NCBI RefSeq assembly: GCF_000011345.1
Contig: NC_004113.1
Coordinates: 372,001 to 436,000 of the forward strand
Direction of reading: 5' to 3'
Length of the DNA stretch: 64,000 nt
Source: Thermosynechococcus vestitus BP-1
GTDB lineage: Bacteria; Cyanobacteriota; Cyanobacteriia; Thermosynechococcales; Thermosynechococcaceae
Made by a program: the position numbers and the translations under genes. The notes beneath the pieces are model-generated. The model was not told the origin of the DNA. It was given only the letters and a program-made list of their open reading frames with translations, and ran no database searches. This document shows, one piece after another, positions 17,804-28,231 of the stretch. The first letter of the stretch is position 1, and each line of letters starts with the position of its first letter.

Positions 17804-18553
17804 CTAGCGGTGCTCGCGCAGACCACTCCAACCAATGGTAATAAAGCCCACTGCCAATAGAAAACTACGAATGCCTACCCTTAGACGATTCAAAAAAGCT
17901 TCCTGTTGCGCCCGATTGACCGCTTCCTGTTGTTGAGTGCGGATGCGCTCCCGTGCCTGACCCGCTTGTTTGTCGAGGGCTTGGGGATCCTTTTGCAACT
18001 GCTCAAGAATCGCCCGTTGATCGGGGGGCAGTTGATTGCTTTTCAGGAGTTGCTGCAGTTGACCGCTACTGGCCAGTTGTTTGATTTGCTGCTGTTCCTG
18101 CTCCACCCGAATTTCTGCCTGTGCCGCCTCTTGATTGATTTGGTTGACCGCCTGTTCCGTGATTTGGCCTGTAATGGATAGGTGGAGAGGAATCCCCAGC
18201 AGGCACAGTAGCCCCAGCAAACTCGAGAGAACAAAGACCCAAAATCGCCAATCCTTGAGGGCAGGTTCCCCTGGCTGCGGTTGCGTAGCACTCCCAGAGA
18301 CCGCTTGAATCCAAAAGCCTGTGTAGATAAAGACAAACCCAATCAAGGGGGTAGCGCCGCGCTCAATGAATTGGTTGACAACCGTGAGTTGCCACTGGCT
18401 GTTATTGAACTGGGGAGTAATAAAGAGAATACCCCACTCAACCAAAAAGGTGAGGACTAGGATCATTCCCACCAGTTTTAGGAACTGAGCCGCCAAGGGG
18501 ACAGGTCGCTTGGTTGATTGCGAAGCGGTCATGGACTGTGAGTGACTCGTCAA
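17804..18553 (-). CDS. HpsJ-like membrane protein
   Basis: A 249-residue protein with hydrophobic segments near 26-46, 62-84, 103-125 and 225-245, and a cytoplasmic or periplasmic coiled coil rich in Q and E between 130 and 215. This layout resembles cyanobacterial HpsJ-family proteins, named after a Nostoc locus for hormogonium polysaccharide; the assignment rests on layout and general resemblance only. It lies 37 bp upstream of the SpoIID-domain gene on the same strand, so an envelope role fits the context. Confidence 0.6.
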   Translation of the reverse strand: MTSHSQSMTASQSTKRPVPLAAQFLKLVGMILVLTFLVEWGILFITPQFNNSQWQLTVVNQFIERGATPLIGFVFIYTGFWIQAVSGSATQPQPGEPALKDWRFWVFVLSSLLGLLCLLGIPLHLSITGQITEQAVNQINQEAAQAEIRVEQEQQQIKQLASSGQLQQLLKSNQLPPDQRAILEQLQKDPQALDKQAGQARERIRTQQQEAVNRAQQEAFLNRLRVGIRSFLLAVGFITIGWSGLREHR

Positions 18554-18743
18554 CTACTGCATCAACCTTACTGGATTTTGGTGTGGTTGATTCATCTTGG
18601 GGGCATTAACTCACCCGTGGGGTTGCTATCTTTGGCTACCGCAACCTTGGTATACTCCAATTGTGCATGGCGCTGATGCTGGGCTGCTTTCCCCCAGGAG
18701 TGCTAGTTCGCCATCCCTTTGCTCATTGAGGCAGAACAAATTC

Positions 18744-20093
18744 ATGGTCATTGTGGCAGTCTTAGCGGCAGGACGAGGCACCAGGATGAAATCCTCGCTG
18801 CCAAAAGTTCTCCATCCCCTAGGTGGGCGATCGCTGGTGGGCTGGGTTTTGCACCAAGTTCAATCTCTGCAACCGCAACGGCAGTTTGTGATCATTGGCT
18901 ATGGGGGAGATGCTGTCCGTGCCGCTTTAGCCGATCAGCCGCAGCTGGAATTTGTCGAGCAGCGGCAACAGTTGGGAACAGGTCATGCTGTGCAGCAGCT
19001 TTTACCCTACCTCAAGGACTATGAAGGCCATCTTTTGGTGCTCAATGGCGATGTGCCCCTATTGCGTGGCCAAACCCTGGCCCACTTGATCGAAGTTCAC
19101 CAGAACCACAACAATGCGGCCACCATTTTAACAGCACAAATTCCCAACCCCCAAGGCTATGGCCGCGTGATTTGCGACAGTCAGAATATGCTGAAGCAAA
19201 TTATTGAGGATCGTGACTGCACCACAGCCCAAAAGCAAAACTGCCGCATTAATGCTGGAGTGTATTGTTTCCATTGGCCCCAACTTGCCGCTGTGCTGCC
19301 CCATCTCCAGTCCAATAATGATCAGCAGGAATACTACCTCACCGATGCCGTCAATGCCCTAAGTCCCGTGATGGCGGTGGACGTGGAAGACTATGAGGAG
19401 ATTTTGGGCGTCAACGATCGCGTGCAGTTGGCGGCAGCCTATCAAGTGCTGCAAAATCGAATCAAAAAAGCTTGGATGCAAGCGGGGGTGACCCTAATTG
19501 ATCCCGCCAGTATCACGATTGAGGATACCGTTGAGCTAGCACCGGATGTGGTGATTGAACCCCAAACTCACCTGCGTGGCCAAACCCGTATTGGCAGTGG
19601 TAGCATTATTGGCCCTGGCACTTTGATTGAAAATAGTGTCATTGGCGAACGGGTGACCGCTCGCTATGCCGTGATTACCGACAGCGAGATTGGCGAGGAT
19701 ACCCAAGTGGGGCCTTTTGCCCACATCCGCCAGCAAAGCGTGGTTGCCGATCACTGCCGCATTGGCAACTTTGTAGAGCTGAAAAAAGCACGGTTGGGCA
19801 GTGACACTAAGGCCTCCCATTTGTCCTACCTGGGAGATGCCACCTTGGGCGATCGCGTCAACATTGGGGCAGGGACCATCACCGCCAACTACGACGGTGT
19901 CCGCAAACACCCCACCCATATTGGTAGCGGCACTAAGACAGGGGCTAACAGTGTTTTAGTGGCCCCAGTGACCCTTGGCAATAATGTCACAGTAGCGGCG
20001 GGTTCAACAGTCACAGCAGATGTACCGGATAATGCCCTTGTCATTGCCCGCTGTCGTCAAGTCGTCAAACCCAACTGGGAACCCGAAGCTTAG
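18744..20093 (+). CDS. glmU: Bifunctional UDP-GlcNAc pyrophosphorylase / glucosamine-1-phosphate acetyltransferase
   Basis: Makes UDP-N-acetylglucosamine for peptidoglycan and lipopolysaccharide. The 449 residues hold an N-terminal nucleotidyltransferase with [20 protein letters not shown], and VLNGDVPLL around residue 100, then a C-terminal left-handed beta-helix ([20 protein letters not shown] and following hexapeptides) ending in the acetyltransferase site region [23 protein letters not shown] 18744 is chosen because family similarity begins exactly there; the frame is open 49 codons upstream without similarity. A TATACT box lies at 18651-18656. Confidence 0.96.
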   Translation: MVIVAVLAAGRGTRMKSSLPKVLHPLGGRSLVGWVLHQVQSLQPQRQFVIIGYGGDAVRAALADQPQLEFVEQRQQLGTGHAVQQLLPYLKDYEGHLLVLNGDVPLLRGQTLAHLIEVHQNHNNAATILTAQIPNPQGYGRVICDSQNMLKQIIEDRDCTTAQKQNCRINAGVYCFHWPQLAAVLPHLQSNNDQQEYYLTDAVNALSPVMAVDVEDYEEILGVNDRVQLAAAYQVLQNRIKKAWMQAGVTLIDPASITIEDTVELAPDVVIEPQTHLRGQTRIGSGSIIGPGTLIENSVIGERVTARYAVITDSEIGEDTQVGPFAHIRQQSVVADHCRIGNFVELKKARLGSDTKASHLSYLGDATLGDRVNIGAGTITANYDGVRKHPTHIGSGTKTGANSVLVAPVTLGNNVTVAAGSTVTADVPDNALVIARCRQVVKPNWEPEA

Positions 20094-20422
20094 CCCGCCC
20101 CACAGCAGGGTTCAATGCCCAGTCGCCGCAGGAGCAGATCACTCACCGCATTGGCGACCGCAAACTCGCTATAGAAGCTTTGGGAAAAATCAAACTCTTG
20201 CAACTCCGTAACCAAGGCCAAGAGAATGCCCCCAAGATCGTGTTCCCCTTCTAACCGTTGACGGCGGTACACTTGAGCCGCCCGCTGGGCGATCGCCAAA
20301 TTCACGGCTTCCGGTAAATACTCGGTATTGAGCCAATTCAGAAGGGCTGCCTCCAGCCATTCCGCCTCCGCAGTGTAGTCACCACAGGGGGGAAGCTGAA
20401 TTGGCGGAATTGGGGTACCCAT
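20090..20422 (-). CDS. Conserved small protein of unknown function
   Basis: A 110-residue soluble, mainly helical and acidic protein with no recognised motif. The C-terminal half ([17 protein letters not shown]) looks helical and ends in a CCGAG tail with two adjacent cysteines. Its stop overlaps the glmU stop by 4 bp, converging. Codon use and context look native, which supports a real gene, but the function is unknown. Confidence 0.65.
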   Translation of the reverse strand: MGTPIPPIQLPPCGDYTAEAEWLEAALLNWLNTEYLPEAVNLAIAQRAAQVYRRQRLEGEHDLGGILLALVTELQEFDFSQSFYSEFAVANAVSDLLLRRLGIEPCCGAG

Positions 20423-20493
20423 GGCAGAGTCCTAAGGTCGTCTAATGAAGTTCAATGCAGTGGATCGTATAACTTGTAACTGGCAACCAGCAA

Positions 20494-20565
<72 letters not shown>

Positions 20566-20615
20566 TAGTTCAGTAAGTTTTAATCATATCTTGGTTTGCA
20601 GGCTTTTGTAAATCC

Positions 20616-21320
20616 TTAAACAAGGCTAGAGCAAAGGTCATCAAAGGCGGCGGCGGGATCCGCTGCTTGTAAAATCGGGCGGCCAATGACAAGGTAAGAG
20701 GCACCAGCAGCAAAGGCAGCATTAGGCGTCAGCGATCGCGCTTGATCTCCCGTTGCGCTGCCAAGGGGGCGAATCCCCGGACAAATTCTCAAGAAATTCT
20801 CTCCCCAGCGTTGTTTCACCCGTGCGGCTTCCTGGGGTGAGCAGACAATGCCCGCCAGTCCTGCTTGATGGGCAAGATTAGCCATGCATTCAACATAGGT
20901 AGCCGGATCAAGGGGAATTTGGAGTTCCTGCTGCAGGGTGTCTGCGCCAATACTGGTGAGCAATGTGACACCGATGAGTTGAGTGGCGCTTTCCCCGAGG
21001 GCTGCCTGAGCAGTTTTGAGACCGGTTAAACCAGTGGCAGTGTGGATGGTGACAAAGTCCACGCCATAGGGGGCGATCGCTCGTGCTGCGGCTGCTACCG
21101 TATTGGGAATATCATGAAGCTTCAAATCGAGAAAGATGCGCTTCCCCTGATCCTTGAGGACATCAAGAATCATCGGCCCACTGGCGCAAAAGAGTTCTAG
21201 CCCCACTTTCCAAAATTGCACTTGGGGCAGCCGATGGATAGTGGCGATCGCCACCTCCAAATTGGGTACATCCAAGGCCACAATAATTTTGCTGGCAACA
21301 GCCGCTTGAGAATTAAACAA
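20616..21320 (-). CDS. pyrF: Orotidine 5'-phosphate decarboxylase
   Basis: Final step of UMP synthesis. The 234-residue TIM barrel has IIVALDVPNLEVA at the start, the catalytic DLKLHDIPNT near residue 65 (the D-x-K-x-x-D array), and the phosphate-binding YLVIGRPILQAADP near the end. It is the last gene of a minus-strand run sqdB - sulfurtransferase - DUF3611 - pyrF with gaps of 6 to 30 bp, so cotranscription is possible. Confidence 0.95.
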   Translation of the reverse strand: MFNSQAAVASKIIVALDVPNLEVAIATIHRLPQVQFWKVGLELFCASGPMILDVLKDQGKRIFLDLKLHDIPNTVAAAARAIAPYGVDFVTIHTATGLTGLKTAQAALGESATQLIGVTLLTSIGADTLQQELQIPLDPATYVECMANLAHQAGLAGIVCSPQEAARVKQRWGENFLRICPGIRPLGSATGDQARSLTPNAAFAAGASYLVIGRPILQAADPAAAFDDLCSSLV

Positions 21321-21344
21321 GTCTCGTCACTCTCCTCAGACAAT

Positions 21345-21941
21345 TCACACTGGACGGCGCACACAGCGCAACAGCCACAGCGCCACAATAATACCCGTCA
21401 ACTGAGCGGCAATGGTGTTCACCTTCGCCTGAATCACAAAAATCTCCAGCGGCTCAATCAATACATTGGTGGCATAGACCGCTGCCCCTTGGGGAATCGA
21501 CAACACCTTGAGCAATAACATCCCCACATTCCACTCTGCGGCAGCCACAGTAAAAATCATGCCAGCGATATTGACCCAAAGACCAATATTCAAGCTCCGG
21601 ATCACGTGCTCCTTGGTCGGGCGTTTTTCTGGTTGATCCAAGCGTCGCCCCAGTTGCGGATAGCGATAGCAGCAGTAAATACTCACACCTAAAAACACTA
21701 GGCCAATAATCGCCAACACTAAGCCCAGTGTGGGGCTGTTCATGCCGTTTTGGGGACGATTGATATTAAATTGGCGACTAAAGATAACAATAATAATAAT
21801 TAACAGCGAAACAAAGCCAAGGACGACCTGGATCCAAAAGCCAATCCAGCCAAAGCGTTGCAGTTCACGCCCAAGACGGTGAAGCGGTTGGGTAGTACCT
21901 CGATGGGATGGCGGCGGCGCATTACCGGGAAGACGTTCCAT
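21345..21941 (-). CDS. DUF3611 family membrane protein
   Basis: A 198-residue protein with four hydrophobic segments (about 36-54, 68-90, 118-140 and 168-190) and the conserved TKEHVIRSLNIGLWVNIAGM region of the DUF3611 family, found in cyanobacteria and plastids. The function is not established. It begins with a short Pro-rich cytoplasmic segment. It lies between a sulfurtransferase gene and pyrF on the same strand. Confidence 0.82.
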   Translation of the reverse strand: MERLPGNAPPPSHRGTTQPLHRLGRELQRFGWIGFWIQVVLGFVSLLIIIIVIFSRQFNINRPQNGMNSPTLGLVLAIIGLVFLGVSIYCCYRYPQLGRRLDQPEKRPTKEHVIRSLNIGLWVNIAGMIFTVAAAEWNVGMLLLKVLSIPQGAAVYATNVLIEPLEIFVIQAKVNTIAAQLTGIIVALWLLRCVRRPV

Positions 21942-21971
21942 GGTCGGGTGCGGAAGAGGGCTTAGGCTAGA

Positions 21972-22808
21972 TCATAGCGAACGGTTGTCAGATGCCGTCA
22001 AATAGGAACACCAATCGCTCCAACTGCCTGCATAGAGCTTGGTTTGGTGCAGGCCAGCGATCGCCAGCCCCAAAATATCCACACAGGCCGTTACGCCCGA
22101 TCCACAATAGACAATAATTTGTTCAGTCCCAGCCAAGGGCTGCCAATAGGCTTGCAGTTCCGCAACTGATTTGAGTCGCCCCTGCTCATTGGAGATGGCC
22201 TGCCATGGATAGTTCACCGCTCCGGGAATATGACCCGCTATCGGATCAATGGGTTCAATTTCACCGCGATAGCGACGGGGTTCGCGGGCATCCACAATTA
22301 CCGTCTGGGGGTTGCCCTGAGCCGCAATCACAGCAGCACGATCCACTACCCACTCAGGACGAGGCTGGGGCTTGAAGTTTCCCTGCCGAGGCGGCGGCAC
22401 AAGGCTGGTGATGGCATGGCCCGCTGCCACGTAGGTGTGATAGCCACCATCGAGCACCGCTACGCGATCGTGCCCCAACCAGCGCAAGAGCCACCAGCAG
22501 CGAGCAGCATAGGCAAATCGCGAATCATCATAGGCCACCACTAGCGTTTCTGGCGTGACCCCCATTTGGTTAAGCCGTGCTGCTAATTTTTCCGGATCGG
22601 GCAAAGGGTGACGCCCGCCATGTTTTTGCCGGGGGCTAGAGAGATCCTGCTCTAGGTCGAGATAATACGCCCCTGGCAGGTGTCCTTGGGCATACTCCCG
22701 TTGCCCCCGCCTTGTGTCCATCAGGTCAAAGCGGCAGTCCACGATCACAACGGTTGGATCTGCCAAATGCTCGGCCAACCAAGACGCCGCTACCGCATAG
22801 GGAGTCAT
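21972..22808 (-). CDS. Sulfurtransferase, two rhodanese domains (TST/MST family)
   Basis: A 278-residue protein of the thiosulfate/3-mercaptopyruvate sulfurtransferase family. The inactive N-terminal rhodanese domain starts with VVIVDCRFDLMDT and has HLPGAYYLDLEQDLS. The catalytic C-terminal domain has VIVDAREPRRYRG and the active-site loop YCGSGVTAC, whose cysteine carries the persulfide; CGSGVTA is nearer to mercaptopyruvate than thiosulfate enzymes. It lies 6 bp downstream of sqdB, a gene that needs a sulfur donor (sulfite), which may or may not be meaningful. Confidence 0.9.
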   Translation of the reverse strand: MTPYAVAASWLAEHLADPTVVIVDCRFDLMDTRRGQREYAQGHLPGAYYLDLEQDLSSPRQKHGGRHPLPDPEKLAARLNQMGVTPETLVVAYDDSRFAYAARCWWLLRWLGHDRVAVLDGGYHTYVAAGHAITSLVPPPRQGNFKPQPRPEWVVDRAAVIAAQGNPQTVIVDAREPRRYRGEIEPIDPIAGHIPGAVNYPWQAISNEQGRLKSVAELQAYWQPLAGTEQIIVYCGSGVTACVDILGLAIAGLHQTKLYAGSWSDWCSYLTASDNRSL

Positions 22809-22814
22809 TGCAGC

Positions 22815-24059
<1,245 letters not shown>

Positions 24060-25058
24060 TTAGAATTCAGGGGGAGGTTCACCCTCAGAAAAGATATGTA
24101 CCTTAACGGTTTGTCCCGCCAGGTCAATTTGCACAATATCCCCAAAGAGAACATCCAAGGCCTCCAATAGCGCCTGTAATTGGGGCGTGCTGGCACCCGA
24201 TTCTTGGTAGAGGCGATCGCTCAAATGGCGGAGGCGCTGCCAGGTGATATAAAGCCGAGCAATGGTACTTTCCAGTTGCGCGGCCTGCTGCAGGAGATCA
24301 ACAACGGTTTGTCGTTGCTCAAGGCGCTGGGCTTCGATGAGGACCTGCTCCAGATCCACAGGGTGAGCGTTGAGGGCTTGAATTTGGGGGGCGGCCTCAA
24401 GATAGCGGCTGAGTTGGCGAGCTGTCGCTGTGATTTCCTTAACGGTTTCGACGCTGGGGTCCCTAGCCAGAGCTTGGGAGAGTTCCTGCTGTTGCTGGGG
24501 GGGAAGCTTTTCTAAGGCTTTGACCAAGGGGGCGACGTAGCGGGGGGCAAGGGTGCGATCGCTGGCCTTTTGGCGTACCACGGGCGGGAGGAGATCAGAG
24601 TGCAGGGCAGTCCATTCCTCTTGCAGTTGACGCACTTCGCGGTGGGTAATGCGATCGCCCGCGGCGGCGGCTTGGGTAATCAGGGCTTGCACCTCGGGAT
24701 CCGCTGCGGCCGTTTCCAAAAAGGCGCGTTTACTAAAACGAGCAATGGCTTCGGGGGGTAGGGGGCGTTCCTGGAGCAATTCATCGGCGCGATCGGCCAA
24801 CTGAATCAAATCATAGGCACGGCGTTTACTAATCTCCTGTTCCTGGAGCCACTGCTGAAAGCCAATACCGCGCTCGTCCCCTTGATGGCGATAGCGATCG
24901 CGCACTGTCCGTAGAATTTGCCCCCGCCAGATCTCCGTTTGCAGGTCAAAGCGCTCACACACCTGCCACGCTTGGCGCACCTGTTGAAGAAATTCCTCCT
25001 CAGAGAGGGGGGTATCCGCAGCCGGAATCGGCAAAACAAAGTCAGGCGTTGGCTCCAT
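24060..25058 (-). CDS. Hypothetical helical protein
   Basis: A 332-residue soluble protein rich in Q, L and E, predicted mostly helical. The segment ISKRRAYDLIQLADRADELL near residue 80 looks like a helix-turn-helix of the type seen in ParB-like or DUF3102 proteins that read DNA, but no nuclease or NTPase motif is seen, so any DNA-binding role is a guess. The C-terminus (FGDIVQIDLAGQTVKVHIFS) is beta-rich. The gene contains HIP1 sites and so looks native. It lies next to IS200/IS605 copy 2. Confidence 0.6.
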   Translation of the reverse strand: MEPTPDFVLPIPAADTPLSEEEFLQQVRQAWQVCERFDLQTEIWRGQILRTVRDRYRHQGDERGIGFQQWLQEQEISKRRAYDLIQLADRADELLQERPLPPEAIARFSKRAFLETAAADPEVQALITQAAAAGDRITHREVRQLQEEWTALHSDLLPPVVRQKASDRTLAPRYVAPLVKALEKLPPQQQQELSQALARDPSVETVKEITATARQLSRYLEAAPQIQALNAHPVDLEQVLIEAQRLEQRQTVVDLLQQAAQLESTIARLYITWQRLRHLSDRLYQESGASTPQLQALLEALDVLFGDIVQIDLAGQTVKVHIFSEGEPPPEF

Positions 25059-25149
25059 CGGTCGGAGAAAAGCACAGCTTCAGCAGTATAGCCTATTGCC
25101 CACAGGGGCGATAACCACCCTAGCTTCTGAAGGCTGAGGATGAGAAACC

Positions 25150-25191
25150 ATGATGGCTCTAGAGATCAGGCATCTCACCGCTGCCCCTGAC
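25150..25191 (+). pseudogene. Possible gene stub of 14 codons ending at the IS200/IS605 copy 2 left end
   Basis: ATG ATG at 25150 with GAGGATGAG just upstream opens MMALEIRHLTAAPD, and the last codon ends exactly at the element boundary. With an intact ribosome site and start, this may be the 5' end of a gene removed when the element or a rearrangement arrived. It is too short to identify and could be chance. Confidence 0.25.
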
Positions 25192-25220
25192 CAATGAAAT
25201 GGGATACAAGCCCCGTCCTT

Positions 25221-25619
25221 TTAGGACGGCTTTTTTTGATTTCTCATGTATTCCTTAAGCACCTCTAACGGTGCTCCTCCAACAGATGCCGCAAAATAAC
25301 TAGGGCTCCAAAGTGATTCTTCATGGGGTTTTGGTAGTGCAGCTTTTCCATATCGACGACTAGATACGCCTTTAAGCGCATTTACGATCTGCGAAAGAGA
25401 AAGTTTAGGAGGGTACTCGATTAGCGCATGGACATGGTCTTCCTCGCCGTTAAATTCAAGAATCTGGAAATCCATCTTCTTGGCGACTTCTCGAAACGAT
25501 TTCTCGATCAGCTCTAATCCCTCAGCGCTAAGGACTGGCCGGCAATACTTAGTCACGCATACCAAATGAATCTTCAGGTCCGTAACACTATGTCTCCCTT
25601 TACGAAGATGACTTGACAT
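25221..25619 (-). CDS. tnpA: IS200-type Y1 transposase TnpA, copy 2
   Basis: A 132-residue HUH transposase identical to copy 1 apart from a P for L in GGAPLEVLKE and the C-terminal KKPS. HUH is HVHALIEYPP and the likely catalytic tyrosine is in LKEYMRNQK. It acts on single-stranded DNA, favouring the lagging strand at replication forks, by family knowledge. The stop lies within the left-end hairpin. Confidence 0.93.
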   Translation of the reverse strand: MSSHLRKGRHSVTDLKIHLVCVTKYCRPVLSAEGLELIEKSFREVAKKMDFQILEFNGEEDHVHALIEYPPKLSLSQIVNALKGVSSRRYGKAALPKPHEESLWSPSYFAASVGGAPLEVLKEYMRNQKKPS

Positions 25620-25670
25620 TGCCTGTAGACCAACCTATAATCTAGCTACAGACCAACTATATCACGACCA

Positions 25671-26849
25671 ATGAAAGCTAGATATAGGTATCGTTTCTAT
25701 CCCACAGACCAACAACGACAACGCCTAGCTCAGTTGTTTGGCTGTGTCCGTGTGGTATGGAACGACGCACTGGCAATTTGTAAACAATCTGATTCATTGC
25801 CAAAAACTAGTGAATTGCAAAAGCTAGTAATTACCCAAGGGAAGAAAACACCAGAGCGGCAATGGTTGTCTGATGTTTCTAATGTCCCGTTACAGCAGTC
25901 CGTTGCCGATTTAGGAGTTGCCTATAAAAACTTCTTCGATTCAATTAAAGGTCGGCGAAAAGGCAAGAAGATCAACCCTCCTAGATTTAAAAAGAAGACA
26001 GAAAGACAATCCGCCAGATTTACTACCTATGGTTTTTCAATTAAAGGCGAAGAAGTTTATCTAGCGAAGATTGGTAATGTCAGACCAATTTGGTCAAGAA
26101 AGCTTCCTTCTAAACCAAGCTCAGTTACGGTGATTAAAGATGCTGCAAATCGATATTTTCTCAGTTTTGTCGTCGAGATCGACCCAGTTCATCAACCTGC
26201 AAGTAATCCTTCTATCGGCATTGATTTGGGAATTAAAGCGTTTGCTACTTTAAGTACGGGCGAAAAGATTGATGGCCCTGATTATTCCAAGTTAGACAAA
26301 AAGATCAGGCGAAAACAACGCAAACTGGCCCGTCAAGTTAAAGGAAGCCAACGGCGGGAGAAAACAAGACTGCAAATCGCTAAGCTTCATAGTCGGATTT
26401 CAGACATTCGCAGGGATTTCTTGCATAAAGTGTCTACCCGCGTGGTTATCGAGAACCAAGTGATCACGCTGGAAGACTTGAATGTCTCTGGAATGGTGAA
26501 GAACCGCAAACTCGCTAGAGCAATTAGCTTGCAAGGTTGGCGAGAATTCAGGGTTTTAGTTGAGGCTAAGTGCAACAAACTAAACCGTGAGTTTATTGTC
26601 ATTGACCGATGGGAGCCAACCAGTCAGACTTGCTCAAAATGCGGTTTTAAATGGGGCAAAGTCGATCTATCCGTTCGCTCGGTCGTATGTCTAAATTGTG
26701 GTACAGAGCACGATAGAGACGAAAATGCTGCAAGAAACATAGAAAAAGTCGGGATAGGGCATTGCCACGACTATAAATGGACGCAGAGGGGGAGTAAGAC
26801 TACTTCGGTAGCATCACCCAGTGAAGCGTCAAGAATCATCGCACTTTAG
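25671..26849 (+). CDS. tnpB: TnpB RNA-guided nuclease, intact
   Basis: A 392-residue TnpB. The N-terminal part starts MKARYRYRFYPTDQQRQRLA and the RuvC-like catalytic residues are D185 (IGIDLGIKAF), E268 (ITLEDLNVSGM) and D350 (HDRDENAARN). A zinc finger (CSKCGFKWG ... CLNCG) lies between the last two. TnpB proteins of this family are guided by an omega RNA made from the element's right end and cut DNA resembling the donor site, which favours element retention. The presumed omega RNA overlaps the end of this gene and continues past 26866 into the flank as guide. Confidence 0.92.
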   Translation: MKARYRYRFYPTDQQRQRLAQLFGCVRVVWNDALAICKQSDSLPKTSELQKLVITQGKKTPERQWLSDVSNVPLQQSVADLGVAYKNFFDSIKGRRKGKKINPPRFKKKTERQSARFTTYGFSIKGEEVYLAKIGNVRPIWSRKLPSKPSSVTVIKDAANRYFLSFVVEIDPVHQPASNPSIGIDLGIKAFATLSTGEKIDGPDYSKLDKKIRRKQRKLARQVKGSQRREKTRLQIAKLHSRISDIRRDFLHKVSTRVVIENQVITLEDLNVSGMVKNRKLARAISLQGWREFRVLVEAKCNKLNREFIVIDRWEPTSQTCSKCGFKWGKVDLSVRSVVCLNCGTEHDRDENAARNIEKVGIGHCHDYKWTQRGSKTTSVASPSEASRIIAL

Positions 26850-26866
26850 GCCGGTGAGTATGTCAA

Positions 26867-27166
26867 AATGTCTTCAAGAACAAGGGGATGCAGTTGAAAC
26901 ACTTGATCGAGGCGCCGCATCCCATCTTCATCGCCAATCCCTTGAACATCAATCCAACTGATAGACGGACTCCTGAGGTAGGGGCCACATTCTTCCGGAG
27001 TTTCTCAAAGGCGATGGCTGGCCTGATCCGGCGGATAGTCAATGAGAATAATGGTCGGTGGTGGAGCATCAGCCTCAATACTGAGGGTACCCGGCATGGC
27101 TGCGGGTTTCTCAAAGAAGTAATCTTCGAGATAGTTATCTTCTTCCTCGGCAGGGGATGGGGGGCA
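26867..27166 (-). pseudogene. corA: corA magnesium transporter, N-terminal fragment with internal stop
   Basis: 100 codons on the minus strand read as the cytoplasmic domain of a CorA Mg2+/Co2+ channel: FFEKPAAMPGTLSIEADAPP, then PTIILIDYPPDQASHRL, a TGA at 27005-27007, then ETPEECGPYLRSPSISWIDV and DQVFQLHPLVLEDI. Sequence similarity continues in the same frame after the TGA, so it is a point nonsense change. Native sequence ends exactly at the right end of IS200/IS605 copy 2. The membrane part with the GMN motif is absent from the window. An in-frame stop lies just upstream of 27166, so the 5' end is also damaged. Confidence 0.8.
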
Positions 27167-27325
27167 CTACGGAAAACGTGAAAGGGTTTTCTGGCCACAA
27201 AGGGGGCATAGACGGAGTGCAGACCGGCTACTAGAAACCTAGGGCAAATTGAGCGGCAACCTCCCAAAACCGCCTGAAAAGTTAAGATTTTTAAGTGTAG
27301 TGGCATTCACGGTGGGAGCGGTGCG
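27167..27325. other. Spacer between corA fragment and ubiA
   Basis: This probably held the start of corA and the ubiA promoter region. I see no gene, repeat or clear promoter pair. Confidence 0.4.
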
Positions 27326-28231
27326 GTGAATTCTCAAGTTTCGAGAACCTCAGTGTCAACTTGGGTCGCGATCGCCCAACTGTTGCGGTGGCATAAGCCT
27401 GCGGGTCGTTTGATTCTCCTCATTCCTGCCCTCTGGTCTTTGACATTAGCCAGTGAAGGTTTGCCGTCGTTGAAGTTGCTACTAATTATCACGATGGGAG
27501 CGATCGCCACGAGTGCTGCGGGCTGCATTGTCAATGACTGCTGGGATCGCAATATTGACCCCCATGTGCAGCGGACTCAAAACCGCCCCCTAGCCAGTCG
27601 CCGCCTCTCCCTTGGTGTGGCCTTGGGCTTGATGGTAATTGCTTTACTCTGCGCCTGGGGATTGACGTTCTACCTCACTCCCTTGGGGTATTGGCTGGCG
27701 GTGGCCGCAGTGCCGGTGATTCTCCTCTATCCCTTGGCGAAGCGAGTGTTGCCAATTCCACAACTGGTCTTAGCAGTGGCCTGGGGGTTTGCTGTGCTCA
27801 TTCCCTGGGCAGCAGTACAGGGACGCTTAACCTTAACCACAGCGGGGTTGTGGGCAGCAGTGGTGATGTGGACCTTGGCCTTTGATACGGTGTATGCCAT
27901 GCCCGATCGCCCCGATGATCGCCGCCTGGGGGTCAATTCCAGTGCCTTATTTTTCGGTGCCTATGCGCCCTTGGCGATCGCGCTATTTTATGCGCTGACG
28001 GTGGTCTTCCTCATGATGGTTGGCGTGAGGGCAGGACTCACTTGGCGATTTTGGCTGGCTTTGGCAGTCACCACCTACTTTTGGCTGCGCCAATCCCTGC
28101 AAATTTATACCCATGAGCGCCGTGATACCCAAACAACAACCCTCCCCATTCAGACCTATGGTCGTTATTTCAATGAAAATGTCTGGTTGGGCTTTTTGCT
28201 CTGGGTGGGGATGTGGTGTCCTAGGCCTTAG
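27326..28231 (+). CDS. ubiA: 4-hydroxybenzoate polyprenyltransferase (plastoquinone biosynthesis)
   Basis: A 301-residue integral membrane prenyltransferase of the UbiA family. The two Asp-rich motifs that bind the prenyl diphosphate via Mg2+ are [20 protein letters not shown] near residue 70 and [16 protein letters not shown] near 190. In cyanobacteria the enzyme attaches a C45 chain (solanesyl) to 4-hydroxybenzoate in the pathway to plastoquinone-9. About eight hydrophobic segments are visible. The start is GTG 27326 with GGGAGCGG upstream. The 3' end overlaps the convergent comB gene by 11 bp. Confidence 0.93.
   Translation: MNSQVSRTSVSTWVAIAQLLRWHKPAGRLILLIPALWSLTLASEGLPSLKLLLIITMGAIATSAAGCIVNDCWDRNIDPHVQRTQNRPLASRRLSLGVALGLMVIALLCAWGLTFYLTPLGYWLAVAAVPVILLYPLAKRVLPIPQLVLAVAWGFAVLIPWAAVQGRLTLTTAGLWAAVVMWTLAFDTVYAMPDRPDDRRLGVNSSALFFGAYAPLAIALFYALTVVFLMMVGVRAGLTWRFWLALAVTTYFWLRQSLQIYTHERRDTQTTTLPIQTYGRYFNENVWLGFLLWVGMWCPRP

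Larger units (their letters stand above)
25192..26866 (+). mobile_element. IS200/IS605-family element, copy 2 (intact tnpA and tnpB)
   Basis: A 1675-bp element. The left end follows TGAC in the flank, and a hairpin with GTCC/GGAC arms and a T run lies just inside it, also forming the 3' end of tnpA. The right end finishes in TGTCAA at 26861-26866, like the cleavage end (TCAA) of IS608-type elements. tnpA and tnpB diverge from a 51-bp centre. It is the full-length version of copy 1 and probably the active one. It has no HIP1 octamer. Confidence 0.9.

Noticed and set aside
24060-25058. ParB or plasmid partition gene
   Set aside because: One helix-turn-helix-like segment only, with no ParB CTPase box, no parA neighbour and a chromosomal HIP1 pattern.
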